64,000 nucleotides of DNA from Aquitalea magnusonii (GCF_002217795.2 NZ_AP018823.1:2666001-2730000), one strand, 5' to 3'; counted from the stretch's first letter, positions 1-9,974 are shown. The notes: generated by a model from the sequence alone, not told the origin. Program-made: numbers and translations.

Positions 1-1197
1 ATCGGCAGCCTCGGGCAGCGCTGCCACCTCCAGCCGCTGGCCGTGATCGCTCTCCAGCAAGTGCAGGCGGATACCCAGCCGCTGACAGGCATGGCGCACT
101 TCATCCAGCCCGGCGGCTTCACTGGCCTTGCGCACGCAGTAGAAGAAATCCACCGGCATCGTCACCGGCTGCCAGCAAGCCTGCAGCCAGGCCAGGAAAG
201 GTGTCACCCCCACTCCACCGGCTACCCATACCTGCGGTCCGGACAGCGGCCTACCATCCACCCCGCCGGTAAAACCACCATAAGGCCCCTCCAGCACCAC
301 CTTGCAGCCTGGCTTCACCCTGGCGGGCAGGCTGGCGGTGTAGTCTCCCAGCGCCTTGATGACAAAACGCAGCTCGCCATGCCCTGGCCAGGCCGAAGCA
401 ATGGTAAAGGGGTGGGCACCTTCTGCCGCATCCAGTCGCAACAGGGCAAACTGCCCCGCCTGATGCCCAGGCCAGCGCGGCACCTCACAACGGAGTTCCA
501 GCATATTGCCCGGCAGGACATGCACGGCGGTAACGCTACCGGCATGGCGCTGCAAGCTACCCACCTTGCGCTGCAAGGAAGCAATAGCGGCATAGCTGCC
601 AACCAGCAGCAGCACGGCCAGCGCCCAGCCCAGCGGCGTCCACCAGAATGCCGTCGGGATGAGGATGGCACTGTGAAACACCCCCATCAGATATACCGGG
701 GCAAACAGCTTGTGCAATTTGCGCCAGAAACCATACGGCACCATGCGCAGCAAGGCGACAATCACCAGGCCGAGCACCACCCAGGCGGCCCACTCACCCA
801 CCTGCTTGGCCAGGCCAGTCCAGGAAAAAACATGCGCACGGAATGGCCTGACCTTGGGCGCAATCAGCCCCAGCTGGATCAGCCAGCGCGGCGACAGGTC
901 CAGCAACCAGTGCGCCGCCAACATCAGACCGGCGGCAATACCCAGCCGGCGATGCAGCCGGTACAGCTTGTCCAGCCCGCCCCACAGCTTTTCCAGCCAC
1001 AAGGGGCGTATACCCAGCAACATGCCCAGCGACATCAGCATGATCAGTTCCACGCCGCTAAGCAGCATCAATTCGTGACGCCAGGCAAAGTAATTGTCCG
1101 GCCAGGGAATATAAAGCGCGTGACACAGCACGAAGGCCAGTGCGGTCAGCAGCATGGCACTGGCTAGCGGATAAGCAGCCCAGCGGAAAGTTTTCAT
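1..1197 (-). CDS. Ferric reductase-like transmembrane flavoprotein, C-terminus cut by window edge
   Basis: The minus-strand frame stays open from an ATG at 1197 to the window edge (399 codons visible). The first ~200 residues form several hydrophobic helices of the ferric-reductase-like transmembrane type, with His residues in helices (for example HRRLG and AAHWLL) that could hold haem. A ferredoxin-reductase-type module follows: HPFTIAS (about residue 262) resembles the FAD-binding RxYS loop and GGVGVTPF (about residue 330) the NAD(P)-binding glycine loop. The family moves electrons from cytosolic NAD(P)H across the inner membrane. The substrate cannot be told from sequence. The end of the NAD-binding domain lies outside the window. 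Confidence 0.8.
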   Translation of the reverse strand, partial: MKTFRWAAYPLASAMLLTALAFVLCHALYIPWPDNYFAWRHELMLLSGVELIMLMSLGMLLGIRPLWLEKLWGGLDKLYRLHRRLGIAAGLMLAAHWLLDLSPRWLIQLGLIAPKVRPFRAHVFSWTGLAKQVGEWAAWVVLGLVIVALLRMVPYGFWRKLHKLFAPVYLMGVFHSAILIPTAFWWTPLGWALAVLLLVGSYAAIASLQRKVGSLQRHAGSVTAVHVLPGNMLELRCEVPRWPGHQAGQFALLRLDAAEGAHPFTIASAWPGHGELRFVIKALGDYTASLPARVKPGCKVVLEGPYGGFTGGVDGRPLSGPQVWVAGGVGVTPFLAWLQACWQPVTMPVDFFYCVRKASEAAGLDEVRHACQRLGIRLHLLESDHGQRLEVAALPEAAD

Positions 1198-1452
1198 GTC
1201 CAGCGTCCTGATTGGAAAGATTGAGGACATTGGACTACCGCGGCTTGTCTTGCCTTTTAAGCAGCAAGACCGAGATGTTGCTATGTAATAAGCGGGGGCG
1301 CGCTTTAACAATTATTCGCAAATCAGCACAAAACCAGCACAGCAACGGGCAACGCTATTGACATTACCCCCGGCGGCCCCATTTAATTCCCACTTTTAGC
1401 GCGCCGTATACTTTGCAGCGTCTCACTTACTCTCCCCAAACAGGAAAATCTC

Positions 1453-2187
1453 ATGGCCATTATCGTAAACGGCGTTGAAATCACTGAAGCCATGGTGCAG
1501 GCTGAACAGGAAAACCACGCAGACGCGCCCAATCCGCGCGATGCCACTATCCAGGAACTGGTGCTGCGCGAGCTGCTGCTGCAACAAGCCAAGGCGGAAG
1601 GTCTGGACGCGGCCAACCCCAATGCAGCCATCGGTGCCCTGCTGGAAAAGGAAATCCAGGTTGAGCCGGTAGACGAAGCCACCTGCCGCGCCTTCTACGA
1701 TGAATACCCGGAACGTTTTGCCAGCGGCGAATCCGCCGTGGCCAGCCACATCCTGTTCCCGCTGGGTGGTGGTGACGAACTGGGCAATATGCTGGCCAAA
1801 TCCAAGGCCGAAGGCGTGCTGGCCGAAGTACAAGCCAACCCAGCGCGCTTTGCCGACCTGGCCCGTGAACACTCCACCTGCCCGTCCGGCAAGCAAGGCG
1901 GCAGCCTGGGCCAGTTTGGCCGTGGCCAGATGGTGCCGGAATTCGAACAGGCCGTTTTCAGCACCGCAGCCGGCCAGATCACCCCCAACCTGGTGCAAAC
2001 CCAGTTCGGCTATCACATCATCCAGGTGAACGAACGCAATCAGGGCGGCCAGATCAGCTTTGACGACATCAAGGAACGCCTGCAGCAATACCTGACCCAG
2101 ATGGCCGGCAACAAGGCCATGCATGAATATCTGGCCGGTCTGGTACAAGCCGCCAAGATCGAAGGCTACAGCATGCCGGCGCTGTAA
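1453..2187 (+). CDS. Parvulin-type peptidyl-prolyl cis-trans isomerase
   Basis: 244 residues. The second half (about 95-205) is a parvulin domain: ASHILF opens it, GGSLGQFGRGQMVPEFE is the conserved core, and FGYHIIQV closes it. The N-terminal ~90 residues are helical, like the NifM/PpiC-type chaperone arm (MAIIVNGVEIT start, long Glu/Ala-rich helices). No signal peptide is visible, so a cytoplasmic foldase is likely, unlike periplasmic SurA or PpiD. Such proteins catalyse Xaa-Pro isomerisation during folding. The start follows the purine-rich AAACAGGAAAA. A strong hairpin terminator follows the stop. Confidence 0.88.
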   Translation: MAIIVNGVEITEAMVQAEQENHADAPNPRDATIQELVLRELLLQQAKAEGLDAANPNAAIGALLEKEIQVEPVDEATCRAFYDEYPERFASGESAVASHILFPLGGGDELGNMLAKSKAEGVLAEVQANPARFADLAREHSTCPSGKQGGSLGQFGRGQMVPEFEQAVFSTAAGQITPNLVQTQFGYHIIQVNERNQGGQISFDDIKERLQQYLTQMAGNKAMHEYLAGLVQAAKIEGYSMPAL

Positions 2188-2205
2188 TCCGGCACCACGC
2201 CATGC

Positions 2206-2233
2206 AAAAAGCCGGGCTAGCCCGGCTTTTTTT
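2206..2233 (+). terminator. Rho-independent terminator after parvulin gene
   Basis: Perfect hairpin GCCGGG-CTAG-CCCGGC (2211-2226), preceded by A5 and followed by T7. It sits between convergent genes and the A/T flanks make it usable from both sides. Confidence 0.9.
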
Positions 2234-2250
2234 ATGCCCGCCAACACGGC

Positions 2251-2928
2251 CTAGCGCGCATACACCATGCCGCCATCTTCCGTTTTCAGCTTGCCTTGTT
2301 GTGGCAGCAGGATCATCTGTTCAAATGGCAGCGGCGCAATCTGGCTGATGTCATCAATGGCAAAAGCCGCCAGCCTGGCTTCTGCCCGAACCGCCGGAAT
2401 GGCAAACCATTGCCAGTCCCCCTGGTCGCCATCCCGACGCAAGCCTGCCCGCGTCCAACGCTCGGCGGCATCCACCTGCACGATGGCATCGCCATTGCGA
2501 TCAGTGACCGCGCGCCAGCGCTTGCCGCCAGCACTTTCAAACAGCACTTCCATGCCGGCAGCCGGCCCTACCTGCGGCACGCCGACAATGGCGATCCAAC
2601 TGCCCGGCTCTGCCGGCTTGCGAATGCGCAGCTCATCCTCCGCAAACAGCCGGAACAGCGGCGAACCCTTTGGCCTGCTGGCCAGCAGCTCCAGCTTGCC
2701 ATCCTTGAGCCGCCATTTGCCCGTGGCATACTGATCGACCGCGCCATAGCTCAACTTCCATTCAAAGCTGGCATCCGGCCGCAACAACAACTCCCCACCC
2801 ACCTCGCGCACATTCTGCAGCCAGTAATGGCCGCTGAGTTCCGCTTCAGAGAGCGAGGCGGCATGCGCCGGGGACCACGCCAGCCCACACCAAGCAACAA
2901 CCACAAGCAAGCAATGAAGGACGCGCAT
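2251..2928 (-). CDS. Secreted hypothetical protein
   Basis: About 225 residues from the ATG at 2928. I chose this start because GGGAG lies 9 bases upstream and the next residues form a clean signal peptide (MRVLHCLLVVVAWCGLAWSP, then AHA before the likely cleavage site). The frame extends to a TTG at 2973, but that would bury the signal peptide. The mature part is rich in Trp and beta-type segments (SGHYWLQN, FEWKLSYG, GKWRLKDGKLEL). It looks like a small periplasmic beta-sandwich or lipocalin-like fold. I do not recognise the family. It shares a terminator with the convergent parvulin gene. Confidence 0.65.
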   Translation of the reverse strand: MRVLHCLLVVVAWCGLAWSPAHAASLSEAELSGHYWLQNVREVGGELLLRPDASFEWKLSYGAVDQYATGKWRLKDGKLELLASRPKGSPLFRLFAEDELRIRKPAEPGSWIAIVGVPQVGPAAGMEVLFESAGGKRWRAVTDRNGDAIVQVDAAERWTRAGLRRDGDQGDWQWFAIPAVRAEARLAAFAIDDISQIAPLPFEQMILLPQQGKLKTEDGGMVYAR

Positions 2929-2993
2929 GAGGAGCAACTCCCTGATGATGGAAACTGCAGACACTAAGCGCAATCCTTCCTCATGACAATCGA

Positions 2994-3011
2994 CTGCGTA
3001 TTTCTACGCAG
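2994..3011. other. Short perfect hairpin between two minus-strand genes
   Basis: CTGCGTA-TTTC-TACGCAG lies just downstream of the glutathione transferase stop. There is no T run on either strand, so it could be a weak or Rho-dependent end or an RNA 3' stabiliser. Confidence 0.4.
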
Positions 3012-3023
3012 CAAGCAGAAGGG

Positions 3024-3728
3024 TCAGTTGCGTGGCGGCTGGTTCAGGCCCGCCTGCACCGCCGGACGTGCCAGGAAGGCATCCAGCACGCGCTGCACTT
3101 CGACAAAATCGGCATAGCCCACCAGTTCGCCCGCGCCATAAAACTGCACCAGATTGCGCACCCAGGGCAGGATGGCCATGTCGGCGATGGTGTAATCATC
3201 GCCCATGATCCAGCGACGGCCTTTCAGGCGGGCATCCAGCACGCCAAGCAGACGGCGCGACTCGGCCACGTAGCGGTCGCGCGGACGTTTATCTTCTATG
3301 TCCTTGCCAGCAAATTTGTGGAAGAAACCCAGTTGGCCAAACATCGGCCCCACTCCGCCCATCTGGAACATCAGCCACTGAATGGTTTCATAACGCAGAG
3401 CCGGATCAGCCGGCAGGAACTGGCCGGTTTTCTCCGCCAGATACAGCAGGATGGCACCGGACTCAAACAAGGCCAGCGGCTTGCCATCCGGCCCCTTGGG
3501 GTCAAGGATGGCCGGAATCTTGTTATTGGGATTGAGTGACAGGAATTCCGGGCTGAACTGATCGTTGCTTTCAAAGCTGACCAGATGCGCCTCATACGGC
3601 AGGCCGCACTCCTCCAGCATGATGGATACCTTTACCCCGTTGGGGGTGGGCAGGGAATACAGTTGCAGACGGTCCGGATATTGCGCCGGCCATTTGCCGG
3701 TAATGGCGAAGGAGGACAGATTGCTCAT
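3024..3728 (-). CDS. Glutathione S-transferase, Nu/YghU type
   Basis: Glutathione transferase of about 234 residues. The N-terminal thioredoxin-like domain carries TPNGVKVSIMLEE, the TPNG signature of the Nu class (YghU/YfcG). These use two glutathione molecules and have disulfide reductase and organic hydroperoxide activity. FESGAILLYLAEKTG is the conserved glutathione gamma-Glu contact (Glu-Ser), and YTIADMAILPWV is the C-domain N-capping box. The start is the ATG at 3728 rather than 3734, because AGG lies at a normal distance only from the former. It is a single gene; its regulation is not evident. Confidence 0.9.
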   Translation of the reverse strand: MSNLSSFAITGKWPAQYPDRLQLYSLPTPNGVKVSIMLEECGLPYEAHLVSFESNDQFSPEFLSLNPNNKIPAILDPKGPDGKPLALFESGAILLYLAEKTGQFLPADPALRYETIQWLMFQMGGVGPMFGQLGFFHKFAGKDIEDKRPRDRYVAESRRLLGVLDARLKGRRWIMGDDYTIADMAILPWVRNLVQFYGAGELVGYADFVEVQRVLDAFLARPAVQAGLNQPPRN

Positions 3729-3845
3729 AAACATGCCTTTATAAATGACTGCGTGATGGCGCGGAAGGTGAAGCGTTTTTGGATAGTATGGGCAAAGAAG
3801 GATGCGACAAGCGCGATTTGCAGAACGCAGTGTTTTGCTGGCTGA

Positions 3846-4706
3846 TCAACCTTCCATCAACTGCGCCAGCACCCAGGAGGCCGCCCGGCCGGGCTGGCGT
3901 GCCTGCGACCACACCAGATCCACCTGCACCGCCTTGGGCCAGCCGGCCACTTTCAGCTCGCTCAGCTCGTCCCCGCCAAAGTTGACGGCCAGCCAACTGG
4001 GCAGCTCGGACCAGCCAAAGCCCAGCCGCGTCATTTCCAGCAGCAGCAGGTAGCTGGGAGCGGACCAGCAGCGCGCACCGAGGGTGGCGCTGGGCGGGCC
4101 ATAGTAGGTGTTGAGCCGCAGCTCCCGTTCGGCGGCCAGTTGTTCGCGGCTGACACTGGCGAGGCCCGCCAGCGGATGATTGCTGCTGACATACAGGCTG
4201 CTCTGACTGGCATCCGGCATGGGGTAATAACCGATATCCGCCGGATAGCGCGCCAGTCCCGAGACAAAGCCAAGCTGTGCCCGACCACTTTCCACCAGAT
4301 CAATCACATCTTCTTTTTCTGCCACCAGGGTTTCCAGTTCCAGCGCCGGAAATTGCTGTTCGAACAGGCGCAACATCTGCTCCAGCGATTCGGACTGAAA
4401 AGTGTCGGACAGCACGATGGTCAGCCGCGGCTCCAGCCCGCCGCCCAGCAGACCGGCCACTCGCGCCAGTGCATCGCTGGCATCGAGCAACTGGCGGGCA
4501 TGGCTGAGCAGTTGCTGGCCGGCAGCAGTCAGTAGCGGTTGCCGGCCACTGCGATCGAACAGGCTGACACCCAGATCGATCTCCAGATTGGCAATCGCCT
4601 CGCTGATGGTGGACTGACTCTTGCCCAGGCGACGCGCCGCAGCAGAGAACGAGCCTAGCTCGGCTGCCGTGCTGAAGGCGGCAATGGCATCTAGCGACCA
4701 GGACAT
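3846..4706 (-). CDS. LysR-family transcriptional regulator
   Basis: 286 residues. The winged HTH is in the first 60 (FSTAAELGSFSAAARRLGKSQSTISEAIANLE) and the LysR effector-binding fold occupies about 90-285. It is divergent from a PACE efflux gene starting about 105 bp away. That arrangement is typical of LysR control of the neighbouring efflux genes, as for AceR with AceI. I infer that it controls 4812-5622, probably in response to a small cationic or aromatic compound. No clear T-N11-A operator could be singled out. Confidence 0.9.
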   Translation of the reverse strand: MSWSLDAIAAFSTAAELGSFSAAARRLGKSQSTISEAIANLEIDLGVSLFDRSGRQPLLTAAGQQLLSHARQLLDASDALARVAGLLGGGLEPRLTIVLSDTFQSESLEQMLRLFEQQFPALELETLVAEKEDVIDLVESGRAQLGFVSGLARYPADIGYYPMPDASQSSLYVSSNHPLAGLASVSREQLAAERELRLNTYYGPPSATLGARCWSAPSYLLLLEMTRLGFGWSELPSWLAVNFGGDELSELKVAGWPKAVQVDLVWSQARQPGRAASWVLAQLMEG

Positions 4707-4811
4707 ATCGGTTTCTCCGATGGATTTTATTTTTTAACTATCCGACAAACCAATCAGAATGTCACCCAAAGCCGGTCAAACCGCATCATCCGCATCAGAA
4801 AGGAAAGTCAC

Positions 4812-5267
4812 ATGCCAACAGCCGACAACAAGCGCATCCAGGAGCGCGTCTTGCACGCCGTGCTGTATGAAGCCTGCGCCATGGCCATGCTGGTGCCACT
4901 GGCCGCCCTGCTGACTGGCAACGGCATGGGCCAGATGGGGGTGCTGGCGCTGATGATGTCCGGCGTGGCCATGCTGTTCAATATGCTGTTCAACGCCCTG
5001 TTCGAGCGGGCGGAGCGGCGCTGGGGGCTGCAGCGTACGGTGTGGGTGCGCAGCGCACATGCCTTGCTGTTTGAGGGCGGACTGGTGGTGATGCTGGTGC
5101 CACTGGCGGCCTGGTGGCTTGACACATCGCTGTGGCAGGCATTGCTGCTGGACCTGGGCTTCTTTGCCTTTTTCCTGCCCTATACCTATCTATTCAATCT
5201 GGCTTACGACCGGCTGCGTCAGCGTGTCATGCAAGGCAGGCAAACTGTGCTGTCGCAAAGCGAATAA
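4812..5267 (+). CDS. PACE-family multidrug/biocide efflux transporter (AceI-like)
   Basis: 151 residues with four hydrophobic helices arranged as two tandem bacterial transmembrane pairs, the PACE family pattern. Glu20 in helix 1 (VLYEACAMAM) corresponds to the conserved acidic residue needed for proton-coupled transport of chlorhexidine-like and polyamine-like substrates in AceI. ERAERRWG and NLAYDRLRQRV are typical loop and C-terminal signatures. It is followed 16 bp later by an SMR gene, so the two probably form an operon under the divergent LysR regulator. Confidence 0.88.
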   Translation: MPTADNKRIQERVLHAVLYEACAMAMLVPLAALLTGNGMGQMGVLALMMSGVAMLFNMLFNALFERAERRWGLQRTVWVRSAHALLFEGGLVVMLVPLAAWWLDTSLWQALLLDLGFFAFFLPYTYLFNLAYDRLRQRVMQGRQTVLSQSE

Positions 5268-5283
5268 ACCAAGGGAGACCGAG

Positions 5284-5622
5284 ATGAACAACAACGCCTG
5301 GATTTTCCTGAGCATCGCCATTCTGGCCGAAGTGGTGGCCACCTCATCGATGAAGCTGACCGAAGGCTTTACCCGGCTTGGCCCGTCCGTACTGACCGCC
5401 GCCGGCTACATGCTGTCGCTGTACATGCTGTCACTGACGCTGCGTCACGTACCGGTGGGGGTGGTGTATGCCATCTGGTCCGGCGCGGGCATCGTGCTGG
5501 TTTCGCTGGTGGCCTGGCAGTTATACGGCCAGAAGCTGGACCTGCCCGCCATCATCGGCATGGCCATGATCATTGGCGGCGTACTGGTGCTGAACCTGTT
5601 TTCCCGCTCGGCAGTACATTAA
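5284..5622 (+). CDS. Small multidrug resistance (SMR, EmrE-like) transporter
   Basis: 112 residues and four transmembrane helices. Glu16 in helix 1 (AILAEVVATSSMK) is the essential proton/drug-coupling carboxylate of the SMR family. VVYAIWSGAGIV is the conserved helix 3 signature and GVLVLNLF that of helix 4. SMR proteins work as antiparallel dimers in the inner membrane, exporting quaternary ammonium or guanidinium compounds. I take the ATG at 5284, preceded by GGGAGACCGAG; the frame stays open upstream inside the PACE gene, which is not coding there. Confidence 0.92.
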   Translation: MNNNAWIFLSIAILAEVVATSSMKLTEGFTRLGPSVLTAAGYMLSLYMLSLTLRHVPVGVVYAIWSGAGIVLVSLVAWQLYGQKLDLPAIIGMAMIIGGVLVLNLFSRSAVH

Positions 5623-5644
5623 AGGGAGGGATGGCACAAGACCA

Positions 5645-5665
5645 AGGGGCTCCGGCCCCTGTTTT
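5645..5665 (+). terminator. Rho-independent terminator after efflux pair
   Basis: AGGGGC-TCCG-GCCCCT stem with a UUCG-class tetraloop (TCCG), followed by GTTTT. It overlaps the end of the convergent GGDEF gene. Confidence 0.75.
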
Positions 5666-6972
5666 CATGCCAGGGCCAGCGGGGAATCATTCCCCTGAGC
5701 CGTCACCATGCCGCCACACACCTGATTGCGGCCACGGTGCTTGGCCTGATAAAGATAGTTGTCCGCCTGTTTGAGCAGATTGCCGATATCGCTTTCATCG
5801 GTGGCCGCCATGCCGATGCTGACGGTAAAACGCAAATCGCCCAGCGGGGTGCTGATTTCCAGATTGGCCAGCGCCCGGCGCAGCTTGTCCAGTTGGGCCA
5901 GCATCACGCTGGCATTCACTTCTTGACTGAGGATGACGAACTCCTCGCCGCCAAAACGGGCAACAATGTCGTCCGGGAAGAAAGACTCCAGCAAGCGGGC
6001 AGTCTGGTAGATCACCCGGTCGCCCACATCATGGCCGTAGCCATCGTTGATGCGCTTGAACAGGTCGATATCCAGCACCGCCACACCGATATTGTGGCGC
6101 AAGGCGCTGGCCTGTTCGAAAAAATGCCGCCGGTTGGACAGGCCGGACAGCGGGTCTTTGCTGGCAGATTCCTTCAGCGCCTGCAGGTTTTCCACAAACT
6201 CCACATTGCGCGTGACGCGGCAGAAAAATTCTTCGTAATTGAAGGGTTTTTGCAGGTAATCATCCGCCCCGGCCTTGATGAAGCGTGCCGTCATGGTGGG
6301 GTCCTGGCTACCGGAAATCCCGATAATGGCCAGGTGGGTGGGGTCCAGAAAACGCCGCACCGTGCTGGTCATGCGTACCCCGTCCATGCCCGGCATGTCG
6401 TGATCGGTCAGCACCAGCTTGATGCCGCGCTCCTGCCGGAGAATGGTCAGCGCCTGTTCCGCATCGGCCGCTTCCAGCACCTGATACAGATGGCGCTCCA
6501 ACTGGGTGCGCAAGAGCTGGCGCATGGCCAGCGAATCGTCCACCACCAGCACCTTGATGCTGGGGTTAAGACGGATGCGGCGCAGCATCTTCATCACGTA
6601 TTCAAAGGCGGATGGACTTTCCTTGGGAATGTAGTCCACCACCGGCATACTCAACACCCGCTCACGCGTGGCCATATCGTTGTGCGCGGTCAGCACCACG
6701 GTGGGAATGCGGTTTTCCAGCAGCAGTGGCAACACCTCGCCGCTGGGCGCATCGGGCAGACAGTAATCCGCCACCGCCGCCATAAAACGCGGGTCTACGG
6801 CCAGGGCCTGGCGCACCTCGGCCAGGCTGGTTACCGGCACCGCAATAAAACCCTGCTTATTGACCAGACGGCACAGGGGGCGAATCAGCATCAGGCTGTC
6901 TTCGATCACGAGAATGCGCGGGGCGTCCATGCGAGTGGTGGATTGTTGTTCGTCAAGAGAGATGGCACCCAT
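5665..6972 (-). CDS. Two-receiver response regulator with GGDEF (diguanylate cyclase) domain
   Basis: 435 residues. Receiver 1 spans about 18-135 (VIEDS acidic pocket, phospho-acceptor Asp69 in VADYCLPD, Lys in PKESP). Receiver 2 spans about 139-258 (VVDDS, Asp190 in LTDHDMPGMDG, Lys in LQKPF). The GGDEF domain covers about 270-425, with an intact active site GGEEF at 341-345. The usual inhibitory RxxD site upstream of it is absent (Phe332 where Arg is expected), so product inhibition may be missing. It probably makes cyclic di-GMP in response to phosphorylation by an unlinked histidine kinase. The exact start is uncertain: neither Met1 nor Met15 has a convincing ribosome-binding site. Confidence 0.92.
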   Translation of the reverse strand: MGAISLDEQQSTTRMDAPRILVIEDSLMLIRPLCRLVNKQGFIAVPVTSLAEVRQALAVDPRFMAAVADYCLPDAPSGEVLPLLLENRIPTVVLTAHNDMATRERVLSMPVVDYIPKESPSAFEYVMKMLRRIRLNPSIKVLVVDDSLAMRQLLRTQLERHLYQVLEAADAEQALTILRQERGIKLVLTDHDMPGMDGVRMTSTVRRFLDPTHLAIIGISGSQDPTMTARFIKAGADDYLQKPFNYEEFFCRVTRNVEFVENLQALKESASKDPLSGLSNRRHFFEQASALRHNIGVAVLDIDLFKRINDGYGHDVGDRVIYQTARLLESFFPDDIVARFGGEEFVILSQEVNASVMLAQLDKLRRALANLEISTPLGDLRFTVSIGMAATDESDIGNLLKQADNYLYQAKHRGRNQVCGGMVTAQGNDSPLALA

Positions 6973-7112
6973 TATTGACGAAGCCAGACTTTCTGTCAGT
7001 AAAGCTTATGTTAAATCAAGCCAGCAGCAGCGCTGCCAGCCGGCTCGGAGAACACCGCAAAAAAGGGTATAATCGACCCATTTTTTCAGCATAAGACACA
7101 CCATTCACCACC

Positions 7113-9929
7113 ATGGAACTTGCCAAGAGCTTTGAACCGGGCGATATCGAACGCCGTTGGTACCAACACTGGGAACAGGCCGGCTACTTCAAGCCGAGCA
7201 TGGACACCACCAAGCCGTCCTTCGCCATCCAGTTGCCGCCGCCCAATGTCACCGGCACCCTGCACATGGGCCACGCCTTCAACCAGACCATCATGGATGG
7301 CCTGACGCGCTACTACCGCATGAAGGGCGACAACACGGTATGGATTCCCGGCACCGACCACGCCGGCATTGCCACCCAGATCGTGGTGGAACGCCAGTTG
7401 GCCGAACAAGGCATCAACCGCCACGACATGGGCCGCGAAGCGTTCACCGCCAAGGTGTGGGAATGGAAGGAAAAATCCGGCGGCACCATCACCAGCCAGA
7501 TGCGCCGCGTAGGCTGCTCGGTGGACTGGAGCCGTGAATACTTCACCATGGACGACGTGCGCGCCGAAGTGGTGACCGAAGTATTCGTACGCCTGTACGA
7601 ACAAGGCCTGATCTACCGTGGCAAGCGCCTGTCCAACTGGGATGCCAAGCTGGGCACCGCCATCTCCGACCTGGAAGTGATTTCCGAGGAAGAAGACGGC
7701 CATATGTGGCACATCAAATACCCGGTAGTCGGTAGCGACGAATTTGTCACCGTCGCCACCACCCGCCCGGAAACCCTGCTGGGCGACGTAGCCGTGGCCA
7801 TCAACCCGGAAGACGAACGCTATCAGCACCTGCTGGGCAAACAGCTGCAACTGCCGCTGACCGGCCGCACCATCCCGGTGATTGCCGACAGCTATGTGGA
7901 CAAGGAATTCGGCACCGGCTTCGTCAAGATCACCCCGGCGCACGACTTCAACGACTACGAAGTGGGCAAGCGCCACAACACCCCGCTCATCAATGTGATG
8001 AGCCTGCAAGCCACCATCCTGCCCAAGGCGCAGATCTTCGGCTTTGACGGCAGCGCCCAGGGCAGCATCGAACTGCCGGCCGCCTACGCCGGCCTGACCA
8101 CCCAGGAAGCCCGCAAGACCATGCTGGCCGACCTGCAAGCGCAGGGCCTGCTGCTGGACACCAAGCCGCACAAGCTGATGGTGCCGCGCGGCGACCGTAC
8201 CGGCACCGTCATCGAACCCTTGCTGACCGACCAATGGTTCGTGGCCATGAGCAAGGTGGGCGAAGGCGACGCCACCGGCCAGTCCATCGCCCAGAAAGCT
8301 ATCGAAGCCGTGGAATCCGGCGAAGTGCGCTTCATCCCGGAAAACTGGGTCAACACCTACAACCAGTGGATGAAGAACATCCAGGACTGGTGTATCTCCC
8401 GTCAACTGTGGTGGGGCCACCAGATTCCGGCCTGGTACGACGAAGACGGCAATATCGTGGTTGCCCGTACCGAAGCAGAAGCCCAGGCCAAGGCGCCGGG
8501 CAAGACGCTGCGCCGCGAACAGGACGTGCTGGACACCTGGTTCTCCTCCGCGCTGGTGCCCTTCTCCACTCTGGGCTGGCCGGAAGAAACCCCGGAACTG
8601 AACGCCTTTGTCACCTCCAATGTGCTGGTTACCGGCTACGAAATCATCTTCTTCTGGGTAGCCCGGATGATCATGATGACCAAGCACTTCACCGGCAAGG
8701 TGCCGTTCCGCGACGTGTACATCCACGGCATGGTGCGCGACCACGAAGGCAAGAAGATGTCCAAGTCCGAGGGCAATGTGATTGACCCGGTGGACCTGAT
8801 CGACGGCATCGCGTTGCAACCACTGGTGGAAAAACGCACCACCGGCCTGCGCCGCCCGGAAAAAGCCCCGGCCATTGCCAAGGCCACCGAAAAGCTGTTC
8901 CCGGAAGGCATTCCGGCCTATGGCACCGACGCCCTGCGTTTCACCATGGCCAGCTATGCCACCCTGGGCCGCAGCGTCAACTTCGACTTCAAGCGGGCAG
9001 AAGGCTACCGCAACTTCTGCAACAAGCTGTGGAACGCCACCCGCTTCGTGATGATGAACGTGGAAGGCAAGGACTGCGGTCAGGACGAAAGCCTGCCGCT
9101 GGAATTCAGCTTTGTCGACCAGTGGATCATCGGCCGCCTGCAACAGGCCGAAGCCGACGTCACCAATGCGCTGGAAACCTACCGCTTCGACCTGGCCGCC
9201 CAGGTGATCTACGAATTCATCTGGAACGAGTACTGCGACTGGTACGTAGAACTGGCCAAGGTACAGCTGCAAAACGGTAACGAAGCCCAGCAACGCGCCA
9301 CCCGCCGCACCATCGTGCGCGTGCTGGAAGTGGCCCTGCGCCTGACCCACCCGCTGATGCCCTTCATCACCGAAGAGCTGTGGCAAACCGTCGCCCCGCT
9401 GGCTAATGCCAAGAAGACCGACTCCATCATGCTGGCGCAATGGCCGGTAGCCGTGCTGGAGAAGATCAATGCCGCGGCCAACGCGCGCATGGATGCCTTC
9501 AAGGACATGGTGAACGCAGTGCGCAACCTGCGTGGCGAAATGGGCATCGGCCCGGCCGTGAAGGCCCCGCTGTTTATTGAAACCGGCGATGCCTCGGTAG
9601 CGGATTTCATCCCCTACCTGAAGCTGCTGGCCCGCCTGACCGAAGGCAGCATCGTCGCCACCCTGCCGGCAGACGACGCGCCGGTGGCCATCTCCGGCAA
9701 CGCCCGCCTGATGCTGAAGGTGGAAGTGGACAAGGCCGCCGAAACCGCCCGCCTCACCAAGGAACTGGGCAAGCTGGACGCCGAGCTGGCCAAGCTGACC
9801 GCCAAGCTGGAAAAACCGGGCTATGTGGACAAGGCCCCGGCGCATCTGGTGGAGCGTGACAAAGCGCAACTGGCCGAGTTGAACGACAAGATGGACAAGG
9901 TGAAAGTGCAACTGGCCAAGCTGGCCTGA
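7113..9929 (+). CDS. valS: Valyl-tRNA synthetase
   Basis: 938 residues, normal for bacterial ValRS. The class I signatures are present: HMGH at 51-54 (after PPPNVTGTL) and KMSKS at 548-552. The CP1 editing domain lies between them ([16 protein letters not shown]). The anticodon-binding helical domain and a C-terminal coiled coil (repeated Lys/Leu/Ala from about 870) follow. It charges tRNA-Val and hydrolyses mischarged Thr-tRNA-Val. It is monocistronic, bounded by the GGDEF gene on the other strand and a strong terminator. The ATG follows CATTCACCACC, with no strong Shine-Dalgarno sequence. Confidence 0.98.
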   Translation: MELAKSFEPGDIERRWYQHWEQAGYFKPSMDTTKPSFAIQLPPPNVTGTLHMGHAFNQTIMDGLTRYYRMKGDNTVWIPGTDHAGIATQIVVERQLAEQGINRHDMGREAFTAKVWEWKEKSGGTITSQMRRVGCSVDWSREYFTMDDVRAEVVTEVFVRLYEQGLIYRGKRLSNWDAKLGTAISDLEVISEEEDGHMWHIKYPVVGSDEFVTVATTRPETLLGDVAVAINPEDERYQHLLGKQLQLPLTGRTIPVIADSYVDKEFGTGFVKITPAHDFNDYEVGKRHNTPLINVMSLQATILPKAQIFGFDGSAQGSIELPAAYAGLTTQEARKTMLADLQAQGLLLDTKPHKLMVPRGDRTGTVIEPLLTDQWFVAMSKVGEGDATGQSIAQKAIEAVESGEVRFIPENWVNTYNQWMKNIQDWCISRQLWWGHQIPAWYDEDGNIVVARTEAEAQAKAPGKTLRREQDVLDTWFSSALVPFSTLGWPEETPELNAFVTSNVLVTGYEIIFFWVARMIMMTKHFTGKVPFRDVYIHGMVRDHEGKKMSKSEGNVIDPVDLIDGIALQPLVEKRTTGLRRPEKAPAIAKATEKLFPEGIPAYGTDALRFTMASYATLGRSVNFDFKRAEGYRNFCNKLWNATRFVMMNVEGKDCGQDESLPLEFSFVDQWIIGRLQQAEADVTNALETYRFDLAAQVIYEFIWNEYCDWYVELAKVQLQNGNEAQQRATRRTIVRVLEVALRLTHPLMPFITEELWQTVAPLANAKKTDSIMLAQWPVAVLEKINAAANARMDAFKDMVNAVRNLRGEMGIGPAVKAPLFIETGDASVADFIPYLKLLARLTEGSIVATLPADDAPVAISGNARLMLKVEVDKAAETARLTKELGKLDAELAKLTAKLEKPGYVDKAPAHLVERDKAQLAELNDKMDKVKVQLAKLA

Positions 9930-9950
9930 CTGCTCCTCACTTAGACAAAA

Positions 9951-9974
9951 GCCCACCACCGGTGGGCTTTTTTT
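9951..9974 (+). terminator. Rho-independent terminator of valS
   Basis: GCCCACC-ACC-GGTGGGC stem (9951-9967) followed by T7. Confidence 0.92.
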
